Shown: positions 24,124 to 32,101, counted from the first letter of the stretch. The stretch is DNA of 64,000 bases from JALHOM01 sp964615775 (GCA_964615775.1 CAZTQB010000003.1:41262-105261), one strand, 5' to 3'. Notes: generated by a model not told the origin, from the sequence alone. Numbers and translations: made by a program.

Positions 24124-24816
24124 TTATTTGCCAAACCGCCGCGTACGTTTATAAAACTCGCCTATGCAGTTTTTGAGATCTGCGGCAGTAAAATCTGGCC
24201 AAAGTTTGTCTGTAAACACTAGTTCGCTATAAGCTGATTGCCATGTCAAGAAGTTGCTTAGGCGTTGCTCACCAGATGTCCTGATAACTAAATCTGGTGG
24301 TGGTATATTGGGTTGGTATAAATTTTCTTGGACTATGTCGTCGGTAATTTTACTTGAGTCTAGGCCGCTATCAATAATCTTTTTAACTGCATCTGTAATC
24401 TCCTGTCGACCACCATAATTTATGCAAACTACCACTGTTATTTTGGTATTATTTTTAGTTAATTCTTCAGCTAAGCTTAGGCTTTTGATGATTTCTGGCC
24501 TAAGATTATCTGTGCAGCCGGCAAATAATATACGAACATTTTGTTTGTGAAAGCTCTTTATTTCATTTTTTAGTACCCATAGCAAAAGCTTCATAATGCC
24601 GCTTACTTCGTCGCTACTCCTGGTCCAATTTTCTGATGAAAACACATACGCACTTATGAATTTTACATTTAGCTTAGCGGCGGCTTCGACGATAGTTTTG
24701 AGATTTTTGTATCCCTGCCTGTGGCCTTCAATGGCTGGAAAACCGTGAGCTTTTGCCCAGCGTCGATTGCCATCCAAAATTAGCCCGATGTGCTTACATT
24801 CGTTTCTCATTCTCAT
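24124..24816 (-). CDS. uppS: isoprenyl (undecaprenyl) diphosphate synthase
   Basis: 230 aa, typical length. The signature LILDGNRRWAK (Asp15 catalytic) is at the N-terminus, followed by GHRQGYKNLK, SSENWTRS and, near the end, DLVIRTSGEQRLSNFLTWQSAYSEL. The cis-prenyltransferase makes the C55 lipid carrier for peptidoglycan and other wall polymers, which MurJ (4849-6459) also needs as the lipid II anchor. Two in-frame ATGs exist six bases apart; a TATAAT at 24821-24826 is immediately upstream, so the leader is at most a few bases. Confidence 0.96.
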   Translation of the reverse strand: MRMRNECKHIGLILDGNRRWAKAHGFPAIEGHRQGYKNLKTIVEAAAKLNVKFISAYVFSSENWTRSSDEVSGIMKLLLWVLKNEIKSFHKQNVRILFAGCTDNLRPEIIKSLSLAEELTKNNTKITVVVCINYGGRQEITDAVKKIIDSGLDSSKITDDIVQENLYQPNIPPPDLVIRTSGEQRLSNFLTWQSAYSELVFTDKLWPDFTAADLKNCIGEFYKRTRRFGK

Positions 24817-25015
24817 ATTAATTATAATCTCTCTTTGGTAAAATTTAAAAATTCGACTAAAAATACGATTCGTTCAAGTTGGACATTGACACTTCCTGTT
24901 AGAGATACGATTGAATATGTCCGTAGGGCTAGAAATTTGAGCCAGCCTGCAACTTTGTGGCTTTGCTGTATATGGATGCTGCACATACTTTAATGAAGCT
25001 AACACCCGAACTAAC

Positions 25016-25041
25016 AAAAAAGCCTCCGAAGAGGCTATTTA
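25016..25041 (-). terminator. terminator of tRNA-Lys (TTT)
   Basis: On the minus strand AGCCTC-TTCG-GAGGCT is followed by TTTTTT, directly downstream of the tRNA. This is a UUCG-capped rho-independent terminator. Confidence 0.9.
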
Positions 25042-25048
25042 ACTAAAC

Positions 25049-25124
25049 TGGAGGGCCCGCCGGGGCTCGAACCCGGGACACGTGGCTTAAAAGGCCACTG
25101 CTCTACCAACTGAGCTACAGGCCC
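25049..25124 (-). tRNA. tRNA-Lys (anticodon TTT), CCA encoded
   Basis: GGGCCTG pairs with CGGGCCC over the acceptor stem (with one G-T wobble). The D arm is GCTCAGTTGGTAGAGC, the anticodon stem GTGGC/GCCAC encloses CTTTTAA, and the T arm has GGGTTCGAGCCC. The discriminator is T, followed by an encoded CCA. The tRNA-Lys (CTT) at the right edge shares the T discriminator. Confidence 0.96.
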
Positions 25125-25225
25125 ATAGCAGATTGCATTGCTATGAGATTTTATTATTCTAACAGATGTAAAATGTTAAAATCAACTAAAGCTATTATAC
25201 ACTTTTTGTATCAAAAAGCAATAAA

Positions 25226-25915
25226 TCAAACAGATAATTGAACTAAAATTGGGGTGTGGTCTGATAGTTTACTCTTGGGCAAAGCCTTTACGCCTTCGAC
25301 ACAGGCGTTCATACTAGTGGCCATATCAAACCTAACGCCTAAGTATTTGTTGAAGTAATAAGTTGGTCGATCACTAAGAGTTAGTTGATAGCCACTTTTC
25401 TCGATTCGTATCTTTAGACCACGTTTAAATAGTAAATAGTTGTAGTCACCAACCATAACCGTCGGACAGCCATCACTATGCTCTAGTAAAACCTGGTGAG
25501 CGGTGCTAATCTGGCGTTTGCGTACATAGTTTGTGGCTACGTGACTAGTAGCGTGAAAACCGCCAACACAAACTTCTTTTTGGCTCCAGCGATCATAAAT
25601 TTTAGTTACTAGCAGTCTTTCCATTTCTGGCATAAATAACCATTCCAAAAAAGCTTTTTTCAGGACGTGTGAAGTGGAATCGGTTAATGTAAAACGATCT
25701 TTGCGGTAATAAACAGCGATATTAAGTCGCCAATTTGGTGTTTTGTCGCCTAAAATTAGATTGCCAATTTCATCCGGTAAACGATCGCCGCGACATTCCT
25801 GTAGGCATAAAATATCGGCGTTATATGCTTTTGTTAACTTCTCGAGTTCTACGCCAGCTCGATGATAACGCAGATTATAGCTGATAATTTTGATTTTATT
25901 TTGGTTTTTCATCAT
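25226..25915 (-). CDS. endonuclease/exonuclease/phosphatase (EEP) family protein
   Basis: About 229 aa. The EEP pattern is clear: IISYNLRYH near the start, ILCLQECRGD with the metal-binding Glu, GGFHATSH, MVGDYNY (Asp and Asn) and the final LSDHTPILVQL with the catalytic Asp-His. Members range from DNA repair nucleases to phosphodiesterases and phosphatases; there is no signal peptide, so it acts in the cytoplasm. The GTG at 25924 and ATGs at 25915 and 25912 are alternative starts. A second, exported EEP lies at 53209-54210. Confidence 0.87.
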   Translation of the reverse strand: MMKNQNKIKIISYNLRYHRAGVELEKLTKAYNADILCLQECRGDRLPDEIGNLILGDKTPNWRLNIAVYYRKDRFTLTDSTSHVLKKAFLEWLFMPEMERLLVTKIYDRWSQKEVCVGGFHATSHVATNYVRKRQISTAHQVLLEHSDGCPTVMVGDYNYLLFKRGLKIRIEKSGYQLTLSDRPTYYFNKYLGVRFDMATSMNACVEGVKALPKSKLSDHTPILVQLSV

Positions 25916-26011
25916 TACTATCACTAATTAAATCACAATGAGCTTGAGCTTTGCAACTGATTTAAGGTGTATTTATGGTATAATCTAAAAAAATATAGCA
26001 AAGGAGAAAAA

Positions 26012-26740
26012 ATGTCTGGACACAGTAAATGGGCAAAAATTCATCGCGGCAAAGCAATTGAGGACGCTAAACGAGGGGCGATTTTTACCAAACTAGGTAA
26101 CGCGATTGCTGTGGCTGCTAAGTCGGGTGCTGATCCGGATATGAATTTTACTCTGCGTTTAGCTATTGATAAAGCTAAGACTGCTAATATGCCGGCGAAA
26201 AATATCCAAAATGCTGTCGATAGAGGTAGTGGCAAACTGGGTGGCGATGCTCTGCAAGAAGTCATGTATGAAGGTTATGGACCAGGAGGCACGGCAGTTT
26301 TGGTAGAATGTGCAACCGATAATGTTAACCGAACACTACCACATGTTAAAACAGCTTTTTCTAAGCACGGCGGCAATCTAGCAGAAAAAGGTTCAGTGGC
26401 TTTTCAGTTTGACCGCAAAGGCGTAATAACGGTGAAAGGTGCTGGTGAAGATTTGCTTTTGCAAGTTTTGGAAGCTGGGGCAGAAGATGCTGAAGAAGAT
26501 TCAGGAGAAGTGGTTGTCTATACCGACCCAAAAGAGTTCACTGTTGTCAGAGATAAGTTGAAAGATTCGGGGCTAGAATTAACAGATAGCGAACTTAGTT
26601 ATGTGCCAAAAAATATGGTTGTAATTGAAGATGAAGCTACGGCTGGTAAGATTGGTCGTATGATGGACGCAATCGAAGAGCTTGATGACGTGGTGAATAC
26701 ACATGTTAATTTTGAGTTTGCTGACGAGCTTGAAGTTTAA
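26012..26740 (+). CDS. yebC: YebC/PmpR family protein
   Basis: 242 aa from MSGHSKWAKIHRGK, the invariant start of the family; a good AAGGAG precedes it. Further blocks are KAKTANMPAKNIQNAVDRG, YEGYGPGGTAVLVE, KHGGNLAEKGSVAF and the final YVPKN. Older annotation calls YebC a transcription regulator; recent work links the family to easing ribosome stalling at prolines. Gene order yebC-S51 peptidase-ruvC-ruvA-ruvB keeps the common yebC-ruvCAB linkage. TATAAT at 25979-25984 gives a leader of about 20 bases. Confidence 0.96.
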   Translation: MSGHSKWAKIHRGKAIEDAKRGAIFTKLGNAIAVAAKSGADPDMNFTLRLAIDKAKTANMPAKNIQNAVDRGSGKLGGDALQEVMYEGYGPGGTAVLVECATDNVNRTLPHVKTAFSKHGGNLAEKGSVAFQFDRKGVITVKGAGEDLLLQVLEAGAEDAEEDSGEVVVYTDPKEFTVVRDKLKDSGLELTDSELSYVPKNMVVIEDEATAGKIGRMMDAIEELDDVVNTHVNFEFADELEV

Positions 26741-26749
26741 CCTGGCACT

Positions 26750-27385
26750 ATGCGACTTTATTTATCATCGCAAAATGTTGGTAATCATGTACATAGACTG
26801 GTAGATATGGTTGGTAAAAATAGAACGGTCGCCTATATCAGTAATGCCAAAGATTATTCAAGTTTGGAGCGAAGATTGAAAATTCCGGTGCATCGAACTG
26901 AGTTTGAGTCTCTAGGTTTTAAGTTTAAGGAGTATGATCTACGCAAGTATATTGGCAAATCAACTGAACTGGAAGCAGAAATTACTAAATTTGGCTTAGT
27001 TTTTGCTACCGGCGGTAACACATTTTTGCTTCGCAGAGCGATGCACGATTCTGGTTTAGACAAAATTATTATTGAGGGTCTTAAAAAAGATAAGTTTGTA
27101 TACGGTGGCTCGAGTGCCGGTTCGATAGTGGCCTGTCCTTCACTTAAAGGCGTAGAAACTGGTGATGATCCAGAGGCAGTAGAAAAAATATACCATAAAG
27201 AAGTTATTTGGGAAGGTTTAAATCTGGTTAACTTTTACCTGTCGGTTCACCATGGCTCAGCTTGGTTTGGTCGCGAGGCAGAGGCAATGGTAGATTTTTT
27301 TAAGCTTCACAATATGCCTTATAAAACCCTAAGTGATGGGCAAGTATTGGTTGTCGACAACGATAAACAGGAAATATTAGTATGA
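26750..27385 (+). CDS. peptidase S51-like (type 1 glutamine amidotransferase-like) protein
   Basis: 211 aa. The nucleophile elbow GGSSAGSIVACPS (Ser122) and the upstream FATGGNTFLLRRA match peptidase E/cyanophycinase-type S51 enzymes. Peptidase E cleaves Asp-X dipeptides; relatives have other small substrates. The SVHHG segment further on could supply the catalytic His. It is inserted between yebC (9-base gap) and ruvC (4-base overlap), so it is co-expressed with the recombination genes, though no direct role there is known. Confidence 0.85.
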   Translation: MRLYLSSQNVGNHVHRLVDMVGKNRTVAYISNAKDYSSLERRLKIPVHRTEFESLGFKFKEYDLRKYIGKSTELEAEITKFGLVFATGGNTFLLRRAMHDSGLDKIIIEGLKKDKFVYGGSSAGSIVACPSLKGVETGDDPEAVEKIYHKEVIWEGLNLVNFYLSVHHGSAWFGREAEAMVDFFKLHNMPYKTLSDGQVLVVDNDKQEILV

Positions 27386-27852
27386 GAATTTTGGGGATAG
27401 ATCCGGGTACTGGTATTTTGGGCTTTGGTGTGATTGAGGCTAGCGGCTCAGGCAAGGTGAAATTGGTTGATGCTGGGGTAATTACGACTCCGGCTAAGCA
27501 AGAAGACAGCTTACGGCTACTAACAATTTATGATGAATTAACAGAAGTAATTAAGCAAAATAAGCCCGATGTCATGGTAGTGGAGAAATTGTTTTTTGCT
27601 CAAAATGTAACAACTGCAATGAGTGTTAGTCAGGCTAGAGGAGTTGTACTCTTGGCTGGCATAAAAGCTAAGCTTAGTTTGTATGAGTATACTCCTCTAC
27701 AGATTAAGCAGGCATTGACAGGCTATGGTCGAGCCGACAAAAAGCAAATCCAAGAAATGGTTCGGGTTATTTTGGGACTAAAAGAAGCTCCTAGGCCAGA
27801 TGACTGTGCTGATGCTTTAGCGGCAGCTATTTGCTACACTATGACAAATTAA
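27382..27852 (+). CDS. ruvC: Holliday junction resolvase RuvC
   Basis: 156 aa. RILGIDPGTGILGFGVIE carries the first catalytic Asp (D7). VVEKLFFAQN supplies the central Glu, and RPDDCADALAAAICY the C-terminal acidic pair. RuvC cuts four-way junctions bound by RuvAB. It overlaps the S51-like gene by four bases. The normal ruvC-ruvA order is interrupted by a 0.7-kb RAYT-type element in the opposite orientation. Confidence 0.97.
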   Translation: MRILGIDPGTGILGFGVIEASGSGKVKLVDAGVITTPAKQEDSLRLLTIYDELTEVIKQNKPDVMVVEKLFFAQNVTTAMSVSQARGVVLLAGIKAKLSLYEYTPLQIKQALTGYGRADKKQIQEMVRVILGLKEAPRPDDCADALAAAICYTMTN

Positions 27853-27870
27853 TCATCGCTATCGCCTCAA

Positions 27871-27895
27871 TGCGTCAAGGTCCGACCTTGACGCA
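27871..27895. repeat. REP-like palindrome, ruvC side
   Basis: A 12-bp arm TGCGTCAAGGTC, a single central C, and the perfect complementary arm. The centre (C here, G in the other copy) is the only asymmetric base. I saw no third copy in the window. Confidence 0.9.
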
Positions 27896-27903
27896 AAGTG
27901 AAC

Positions 27904-28530
27904 TTATTGATCAACTGGACTGGCAAGCTCCCATTTTAGCTCATCGATTATATTTTTTTGACCTTGGTAGTCTTCTAGAAATTTCATATATTCTTTAGGT
28001 GACTCAAATAAAGAAAAAATAGTCTGAGTATCTAGCCAATTGCATTTGCGGTTACCAGAATAAAAATCGATACTTGTATGTTTGTTTTGACGCCAATTTT
28101 TGGGATTTAGATGAATATAGCGTGATATGTGAATATAGTAATCTTCGGAAGTAATAAGAGATCCAAGGTACTTACTGCCAAATAGTGGGCCACGTCGCTG
28201 GTATTTTTTATTAAAATATATGCTATAGCTTGTCATTATTGATTGCATAAATTTGGCGATACTGTGAGGGTCTTCTGCTTGATAAATAAATAGATGAATA
28301 TGGTTTGGCATTAGGGCATATGATAATAGTTTTAATTCGTCGGAGAAGCTCTTATATTTGTGACGAGTAGAGCTGATGGCTATCTTTTTAGATAAGTATC
28401 TTTTAAATAGTCCAGTAAACATAGCATAATCTGCTTCATCACGAAAGATTAATTGTTTGTTAACACCCCTGTTGTACACATGATAATAACTGAAAGCCGA
28501 GTATTGCTTAACTACATTTTTTGTTGGCAT
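27904..28530 (-). CDS. REP-associated tyrosine transposase (IS200-like Y1 family)
   Basis: 208 aa from ATG 28530; a longer frame through the palindrome is rejected. Y1 transposase features are SYYHVYNRGVNKQLIFRDEADY at the start, the HUH motif in MPNHIHLFIYQ, and a catalytic-helix region YYIHISRYIHLNP. The length and the NRG(V/N) signature near the N-terminus fit the RAYT clade, which are domesticated-looking, usually single-copy enzymes that move short REP palindromes. Single-strand nicking and rejoining are expected. It is transcribed against the ruv genes. Confidence 0.88.
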   Translation of the reverse strand: MPTKNVVKQYSAFSYYHVYNRGVNKQLIFRDEADYAMFTGLFKRYLSKKIAISSTRHKYKSFSDELKLLSYALMPNHIHLFIYQAEDPHSIAKFMQSIMTSYSIYFNKKYQRRGPLFGSKYLGSLITSEDYYIHISRYIHLNPKNWRQNKHTSIDFYSGNRKCNWLDTQTIFSLFESPKEYMKFLEDYQGQKNIIDELKWELASPVDQ

Positions 28531-28540
28531 ATTTATATTA

Positions 28541-28565
28541 TGCGTCAAGGTCGGACCTTGACGCA
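28541..28565. repeat. REP-like palindrome, ruvA side
   Basis: The same 12-bp arms as 27871-27895 with central G. It lies between the transposase start and ruvA (24 bases upstream of the ruvA ATG), so it could also affect ruvA translation or transcription by forming a hairpin. Confidence 0.9.
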
Positions 28566-28588
28566 AGAGGAGTGTGGGATAATGGGGT

Positions 28589-29170
28589 ATGATTAGTTAT
28601 CTTTTTGGGGAAGTTGTAGCCAAGGATTTGGATGAGGTGGTGGTTGATGTGGCTGGAGTTGGCTATGGTATTCGGATGAGTTTAGTGGATTATGAAGCAG
28701 TAGTTTTGGGTAGTAAGACCAAGCTTTTTATCTATGAGAATATTAGAGAAGATAGCTATGATCTGTATGGCTTTTTGGATCAAAGTACGATCAAGTTATT
28801 TAATCAGCTGCTGAGTGTAAAAAACGTTGGACCTAAAGTAGCCTTGGCAATCTTAGGGATTGGTCCACAAAGCGTGGTTAAACAAGCGATTGCCAGTGGT
28901 GATATCAAAAGAATTCAAACTGCCAAAGGCGTAGGCAAGCGAGCATCAGAGCAGATAATTGTTGAATTGCGTGACAAAGTCGGACTCATTAGTAGCGACG
29001 AAGCTGAAGGTGTCGTAACTCGTAGCGGGATTGATCTTGACGACGAAGCTGTGCAGGCTTTAATCGCTCTTGGTTACAGCGAATACGATGCTCAAAAGGC
29101 TCTAGCAGCCACCGACAAGACTGCCGACACCGAAGCTCGTATCAAACAGGCTTTAAAAAATAGATTTTGA
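28589..29170 (+). CDS. ruvA: Holliday junction helicase subunit RuvA
   Basis: 193 aa. MISYLFGEVVAKDLDEVVVDVAGVGYGI is the standard RuvA opening (OB domain). KLFNQLLSVKNVGPKVALAILG and IKRIQTAKGVGKRASEQIIVELRDK are the helix-hairpin-helix pair, and the last 45 residues form the RuvB-binding domain (ALIALGYSEYDAQKAL). RuvA holds the junction while RuvB pumps DNA. Its promoter region is disturbed by the RAYT element, so expression may now depend on read-through or on a promoter within 28531-28588. Confidence 0.97.
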   Translation: MISYLFGEVVAKDLDEVVVDVAGVGYGIRMSLVDYEAVVLGSKTKLFIYENIREDSYDLYGFLDQSTIKLFNQLLSVKNVGPKVALAILGIGPQSVVKQAIASGDIKRIQTAKGVGKRASEQIIVELRDKVGLISSDEAEGVVTRSGIDLDDEAVQALIALGYSEYDAQKALAATDKTADTEARIKQALKNRF

Positions 29171-29238
29171 AGCTACTTTTTGCGGTAGTTAAGAAAGTTT
29201 TAGTTTAAGTGCGTATGTGGTGTTAACTGAGCTTGTTG

Positions 29239-29961
29239 CTAGCCATTAAAATCAGCCCAAGGATTCAGAGGAGACATCTGTCTGTAAGAGCTGCCAGTGA
29301 CAACAAGTTCACGTAAAGCATTTTGCGTCCTATCGATAGTTCTTGCTGCCTCTGGCTCATTGCCTGTCGTAGCAGAAAGTATAAATTTACCCAACCTCTC
29401 GCTATAGTTTGTGGTAACAAAAATTCTTCCAGTACCTTGATTATGCATTCGAGTTACTAGCTCCGTAAATTCTTTGCCAGCAAGTGCGTATGGTTGATTG
29501 AGGTCATCAATAATTATATTTTCTGCAGTAGAAGACGTTATGGAACCCATTCTGGTTGTCGGTACGTTAAAATAATCGATTTTGTCATAACTCTTTAGAG
29601 TAATAGCTTTTGCTAGGCCTATCGCTATGTGGCTTTTACCAACTCCGGCTGGCCCCGAGGACCATAATCCCATGAAAATATTGTGGGTTGCTCCTGCAAT
29701 GAACGAAGCAGCTCTTAGTAGCCTCTCTTGGCTAGGGTTTTGAGGCTTATAAGTCTCTAGTCTAGAGGCCGTGTTTTCGGGCGGTAGGTTGTGTGCTAGT
29801 GCGAAGTTTATGTCTTGAGCTAAATAATCTTCAGGGATTATTGCTTTACCAACCAAAAGACCTTCATGCACTGAAAGGCCGGCGTGAACATTGACTAGTG
29901 TACTTGAATATTTTTCGGGTACGTCTTTTACGTCTAAATTTATTTCATATATATTTGCCAT
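29239..29961 (-). CDS. DnaC/IstB-like AAA+ ATPase
   Basis: 240 aa from ATG 29961. Walker A GPAGVGKSHIA and Walker B NIIIDDLN are followed by IFVTTNYSERLGKF, which resembles sensor 1 of DnaC/DnaI/IstB-type helicase loaders or transposition ATPases. The N-terminal 90 residues match nothing I know. It lies between ruvA and ruvB on the opposite strand. A role in replication, such as helicase loading, is possible but unproven. The start codon follows a TATAGT box by seven bases, so the mRNA is probably leaderless; an upstream in-frame TTG would sit on the -35 box. Confidence 0.75.
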   Translation of the reverse strand: MANIYEINLDVKDVPEKYSSTLVNVHAGLSVHEGLLVGKAIIPEDYLAQDINFALAHNLPPENTASRLETYKPQNPSQERLLRAASFIAGATHNIFMGLWSSGPAGVGKSHIAIGLAKAITLKSYDKIDYFNVPTTRMGSITSSTAENIIIDDLNQPYALAGKEFTELVTRMHNQGTGRIFVTTNYSERLGKFILSATTGNEPEAARTIDRTQNALRELVVTGSSYRQMSPLNPWADFNG

Positions 29962-29968
29962 TATTGCA

Positions 29969-30023
29969 ACTATATTATTATTATTATTATTATTTGTCAA
30001 GTAATCTTTGAGCTGACATAATA
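29969..30023. promoter_or_regulatory. divergent promoters sharing one -35 element, with an AAT repeat spacer
   Basis: TTGTCAA at 29994-30000 reads TTGACA (29995-30000) on the minus strand and TTGTCA (29994-29999) on the plus strand. On the minus strand seven AAT triplets follow, and then TATAGT at 29969-29974, a 20-base spacing; the ATPase ATG comes seven bases later. On the plus strand CATAAT at 30018-30023 is 18 bases from TTGTCA and precedes the ruvB leader. The repeat number sets the spacer length for the ATPase gene. Confidence 0.7.
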
Positions 30024-30028
30024 TATTT

Positions 30029-30088
30029 ATGAGCTTACCGCACTGTGATCTACGTTTAACACTTCTTAAGCCTCGGAAGGGGCTTTAG
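30029..30088 (+). CDS. 19-aa upstream ORF in the ruvB leader
   Basis: ATG 30029 opens a frame of 19 codons (MSLPHCDLRLTLLKPRKGL) that ends with TAG two bases before the ruvB ATG. A CATAAT box ends five bases before this ATG, so the small frame would be first on a leaderless transcript. Its last codons fall in a hairpin (AAGCCTC-GGAA-GGGGCTT, 30068-30085) that holds the only Shine-Dalgarno-like purines for ruvB. Translational coupling is the likely purpose. Confidence 0.5.
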   Translation: MSLPHCDLRLTLLKPRKGL

Positions 30089-30090
30089 TT

Positions 30091-31125
30091 ATGGCGGTTG
30101 AGCGAATAGTTAATAGTGGAACTGATGGGGTAGACGATTCTGAACAACAGGTAGAGAATAATCTGCGTCCCAAGGATTTTGGTAACTATATTGGTCAAGA
30201 TAGGCTTAAAAAACATCTAAAAGTTGCAATTGCGGCTGCCAAAAAGCGTGGCGAGCCGATAGACCATGTGCTGCTTTATGGCCCACCAGGTCTTGGCAAG
30301 ACCACTATGGCTAGTGTGATTGCTAATGAAATGGGAGCAAATATCAGGATTACCAGTGGTCCGGCTATTGAACGGGCGGGAGATTTGGCTAGCTTGCTAA
30401 CAAATCTGCAGGACGGCGATATCTTATTTATCGATGAAATACATCGTCTACATCGTAGCGTAGAGGAGGTTTTGTATTCAGCGATGGAGGACTTTAAACT
30501 TGATATTATGCTGGGTAAGGGTCCGTCAGCTAGGAGTTTGCGACTGGATTTGCCTAAATTTACGATTATTGGAGCGACGACTAAAACTGGTTCGCTTGCC
30601 GCTCCGCTGCGTGATCGTTTTGGTATTCAGCATCGACTAGAATTTTATACTCAAGGTGATATTACTAAAATTATCGAACGGGCTGCTGGGATTTTGGAGG
30701 TGAAAATTAATTCGCAGGCAGCCGATAAATTAGCACTACGTTCGCGACTGACTCCCAGGATTGCCAATCGACTTCTGAAGCGAGTTAGGGACTATGCCGA
30801 CGTAAATGGCGATGGGATTATTGACACTTCAATTACCGAAAGTGCCATGAATATGCTAGAAATTGATGAATTAGGTTTGGATCCGGCCGATAGGCGGGTA
30901 TTGGACGCAATAATTGAGCATTATGCTGGCGGTCCGGTTGGCCTAGATACCGTAGCGGCTATTACTGGAGATGAACGTAGCACAATTGAAGATTTTTTTG
31001 AGCCTTATCTGATGCAAATCGGCATGTTAGAGCGTACCCCCCGCGGTCGTAGAACAACTCTTAAGGCCTACAAACACTTAGGCAGGAAAATGCCTAGTGA
31101 CGATAATCAGGCAAAATTGGTATAA
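30091..31125 (+). CDS. ruvB: Holliday junction helicase subunit RuvB
   Basis: 344 aa. LRPKDFGNYIGQDRLKKHLKVAI opens the protein. Walker A GPPGLGKT is at 64-71, Walker B reads ILFIDEIHRL, and the C-terminal winged helix ends with GRRTTLKAYKHLG. RuvB is the AAA+ motor of branch migration. It is separated from ruvA by the divergent ATPase gene, an unusual break of the ruvAB pair. Its leader carries a short upstream frame and a hairpin. Confidence 0.98.
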   Translation: MAVERIVNSGTDGVDDSEQQVENNLRPKDFGNYIGQDRLKKHLKVAIAAAKKRGEPIDHVLLYGPPGLGKTTMASVIANEMGANIRITSGPAIERAGDLASLLTNLQDGDILFIDEIHRLHRSVEEVLYSAMEDFKLDIMLGKGPSARSLRLDLPKFTIIGATTKTGSLAAPLRDRFGIQHRLEFYTQGDITKIIERAAGILEVKINSQAADKLALRSRLTPRIANRLLKRVRDYADVNGDGIIDTSITESAMNMLEIDELGLDPADRRVLDAIIEHYAGGPVGLDTVAAITGDERSTIEDFFEPYLMQIGMLERTPRGRRTTLKAYKHLGRKMPSDDNQAKLV

Positions 31126-31144
31126 TATATTAACTAATTAAGTT

Positions 31145-31780
31145 ATGGTAAATTTAGCAGACAAATTTCAGGACAAAGAAGAAACTGACATTATGCCAGA
31201 TGCAGTCAGGCATCGACGGCCAGTTTTTAACCCTATGGGCAGGATTGAGAGTTTGGCGGCCGACGAGACCAAAATTGCCGATATAAGGCGTCACCCATTT
31301 GGTTTATTTTTGATTTATATTCAGGTCATGGTCGGTTTAGCTGTAGCAGCTGTCTTTATTTTTGGTTTTTTGCCTTCACTAACTAGTGGTACAGGTAGCA
31401 TGGGTAGCCAGATTACGGGTCTTTTTTTAGGTATTGGCTCAATTGTTGTGGTCATGGCTTTAATCATGCTACTTTTAGTTACAAGGATTTACCAATCTAA
31501 CCAATTAATTGTTAGTGATGTTAATGTAACTCAGGTACTACAAACTGGTTTGTTCAGCAGGAAGGTATCAGAGCTTTCTATGAACAATATTGAGGATGTG
31601 ACCTCAGTACAGAAAGGTATTCTGCAAACAATGTTTAACTACGGTACATTAATTATCGAGACGGCTGGTGAGCAAAATAACTTTACGTTTCACTATTGTC
31701 CCAACCCTAATGCTTACGCCAGAGCAATCTTAGACTCCAGGCAGATGTTTATTAGCAAGAATACAGCTAGTTTCCACTAA
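31145..31780 (+). CDS. PH domain (bPH2/DUF304-like) membrane protein
   Basis: 211 aa. After a polar 50 residues, RRHPFGLFLIYIQVMVGL starts the first of two membrane segments (about 58-82 and 94-116). A bacterial PH-like domain follows, with YQSNQLIVSDVNVTQVLQTGLFSRKVSELSMNNIEDVTSVQKG and GTLIIETAGEQNNFTF. This arrangement is that of bPH2 (YdbS/YdbT-like) proteins, whose role is unclear. TATAAT at 31121-31126 overlaps the end of ruvB, so it has its own promoter with a short leader. Confidence 0.85.
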   Translation: MVNLADKFQDKEETDIMPDAVRHRRPVFNPMGRIESLAADETKIADIRRHPFGLFLIYIQVMVGLAVAAVFIFGFLPSLTSGTGSMGSQITGLFLGIGSIVVVMALIMLLLVTRIYQSNQLIVSDVNVTQVLQTGLFSRKVSELSMNNIEDVTSVQKGILQTMFNYGTLIIETAGEQNNFTFHYCPNPNAYARAILDSRQMFISKNTASFH

Positions 31781-31792
31781 AATTTTTCATTA

Positions 31793-32101
31793 TTATTCGT
31801 TGAATGGATTGGTCCTGGCTTGCTCAAATAGACTTTTGACAGTTACATTTTGATCTTCTAGCGATTTCATAGTATTTACAGCATTTTGGTTGACCTTGAG
31901 TTTTGTCAACTTTTCATTACCGCCGGATAGTTGGTCGGCAGAAGGTTCCTTTTGTGCAGCCTGGCTGATAGCAAAGACCAAAAATCCATAAACACCAAGT
32001 ACTAAAATTATAAAAATAACTATAAAATAGCGGTGAACTTTATTTTCGATAGCAATTAGTTTAGCGAGTAAGATTTTGGGGTTGAGATTTATATCTTTCA
32101 T
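31793..32101 (-). CDS. small membrane protein at the pilP position of the pilus operon
   Basis: 102 aa with one membrane segment (about 26-48, FIVIFIILVLGVYGFLVFAI) and a soluble C-terminal half ending TNPFNE. It overlaps the pilO-like gene by four bases and is last in the pilM-N-O series, where other bacteria carry pilP. It lacks the lipoprotein Cys of PilP and is much shorter, so I give position only, not homology. It may complete the inner-membrane alignment complex. Confidence 0.7.
   Translation of the reverse strand: MKDINLNPKILLAKLIAIENKVHRYFIVIFIILVLGVYGFLVFAISQAAQKEPSADQLSGGNEKLTKLKVNQNAVNTMKSLEDQNVTVKSLFEQARTNPFNE

Larger units (their letters stand above)
27871..28565. mobile_element. 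REP/RAYT-type element between ruvC and ruvA
   Basis: A single Y1 transposase gene is tightly bracketed by two 25-base palindromes, one starting 10 bases before its start codon and the other ending eight bases after its stop. The palindromes are exact reverse complements of each other. This layout, a lone Y1 gene flanked by inverted palindromic repeats, is that of REP-associated tyrosine transposases rather than of a classical IS with a cargo end. No direct target duplication is seen, as expected for HUH enzymes. Confidence 0.8.

Noticed and set aside
24790..24993. Small plus-strand frame upstream of uppS
   Set aside because: It overlaps the uppS start and its composition gives no family or ribosome site.
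27871..28565. The two 25-base palindromes as plain transcription terminators
   Set aside because: No T-run follows either, the loop would be a single base, and both copies are tied to the transposase ends.
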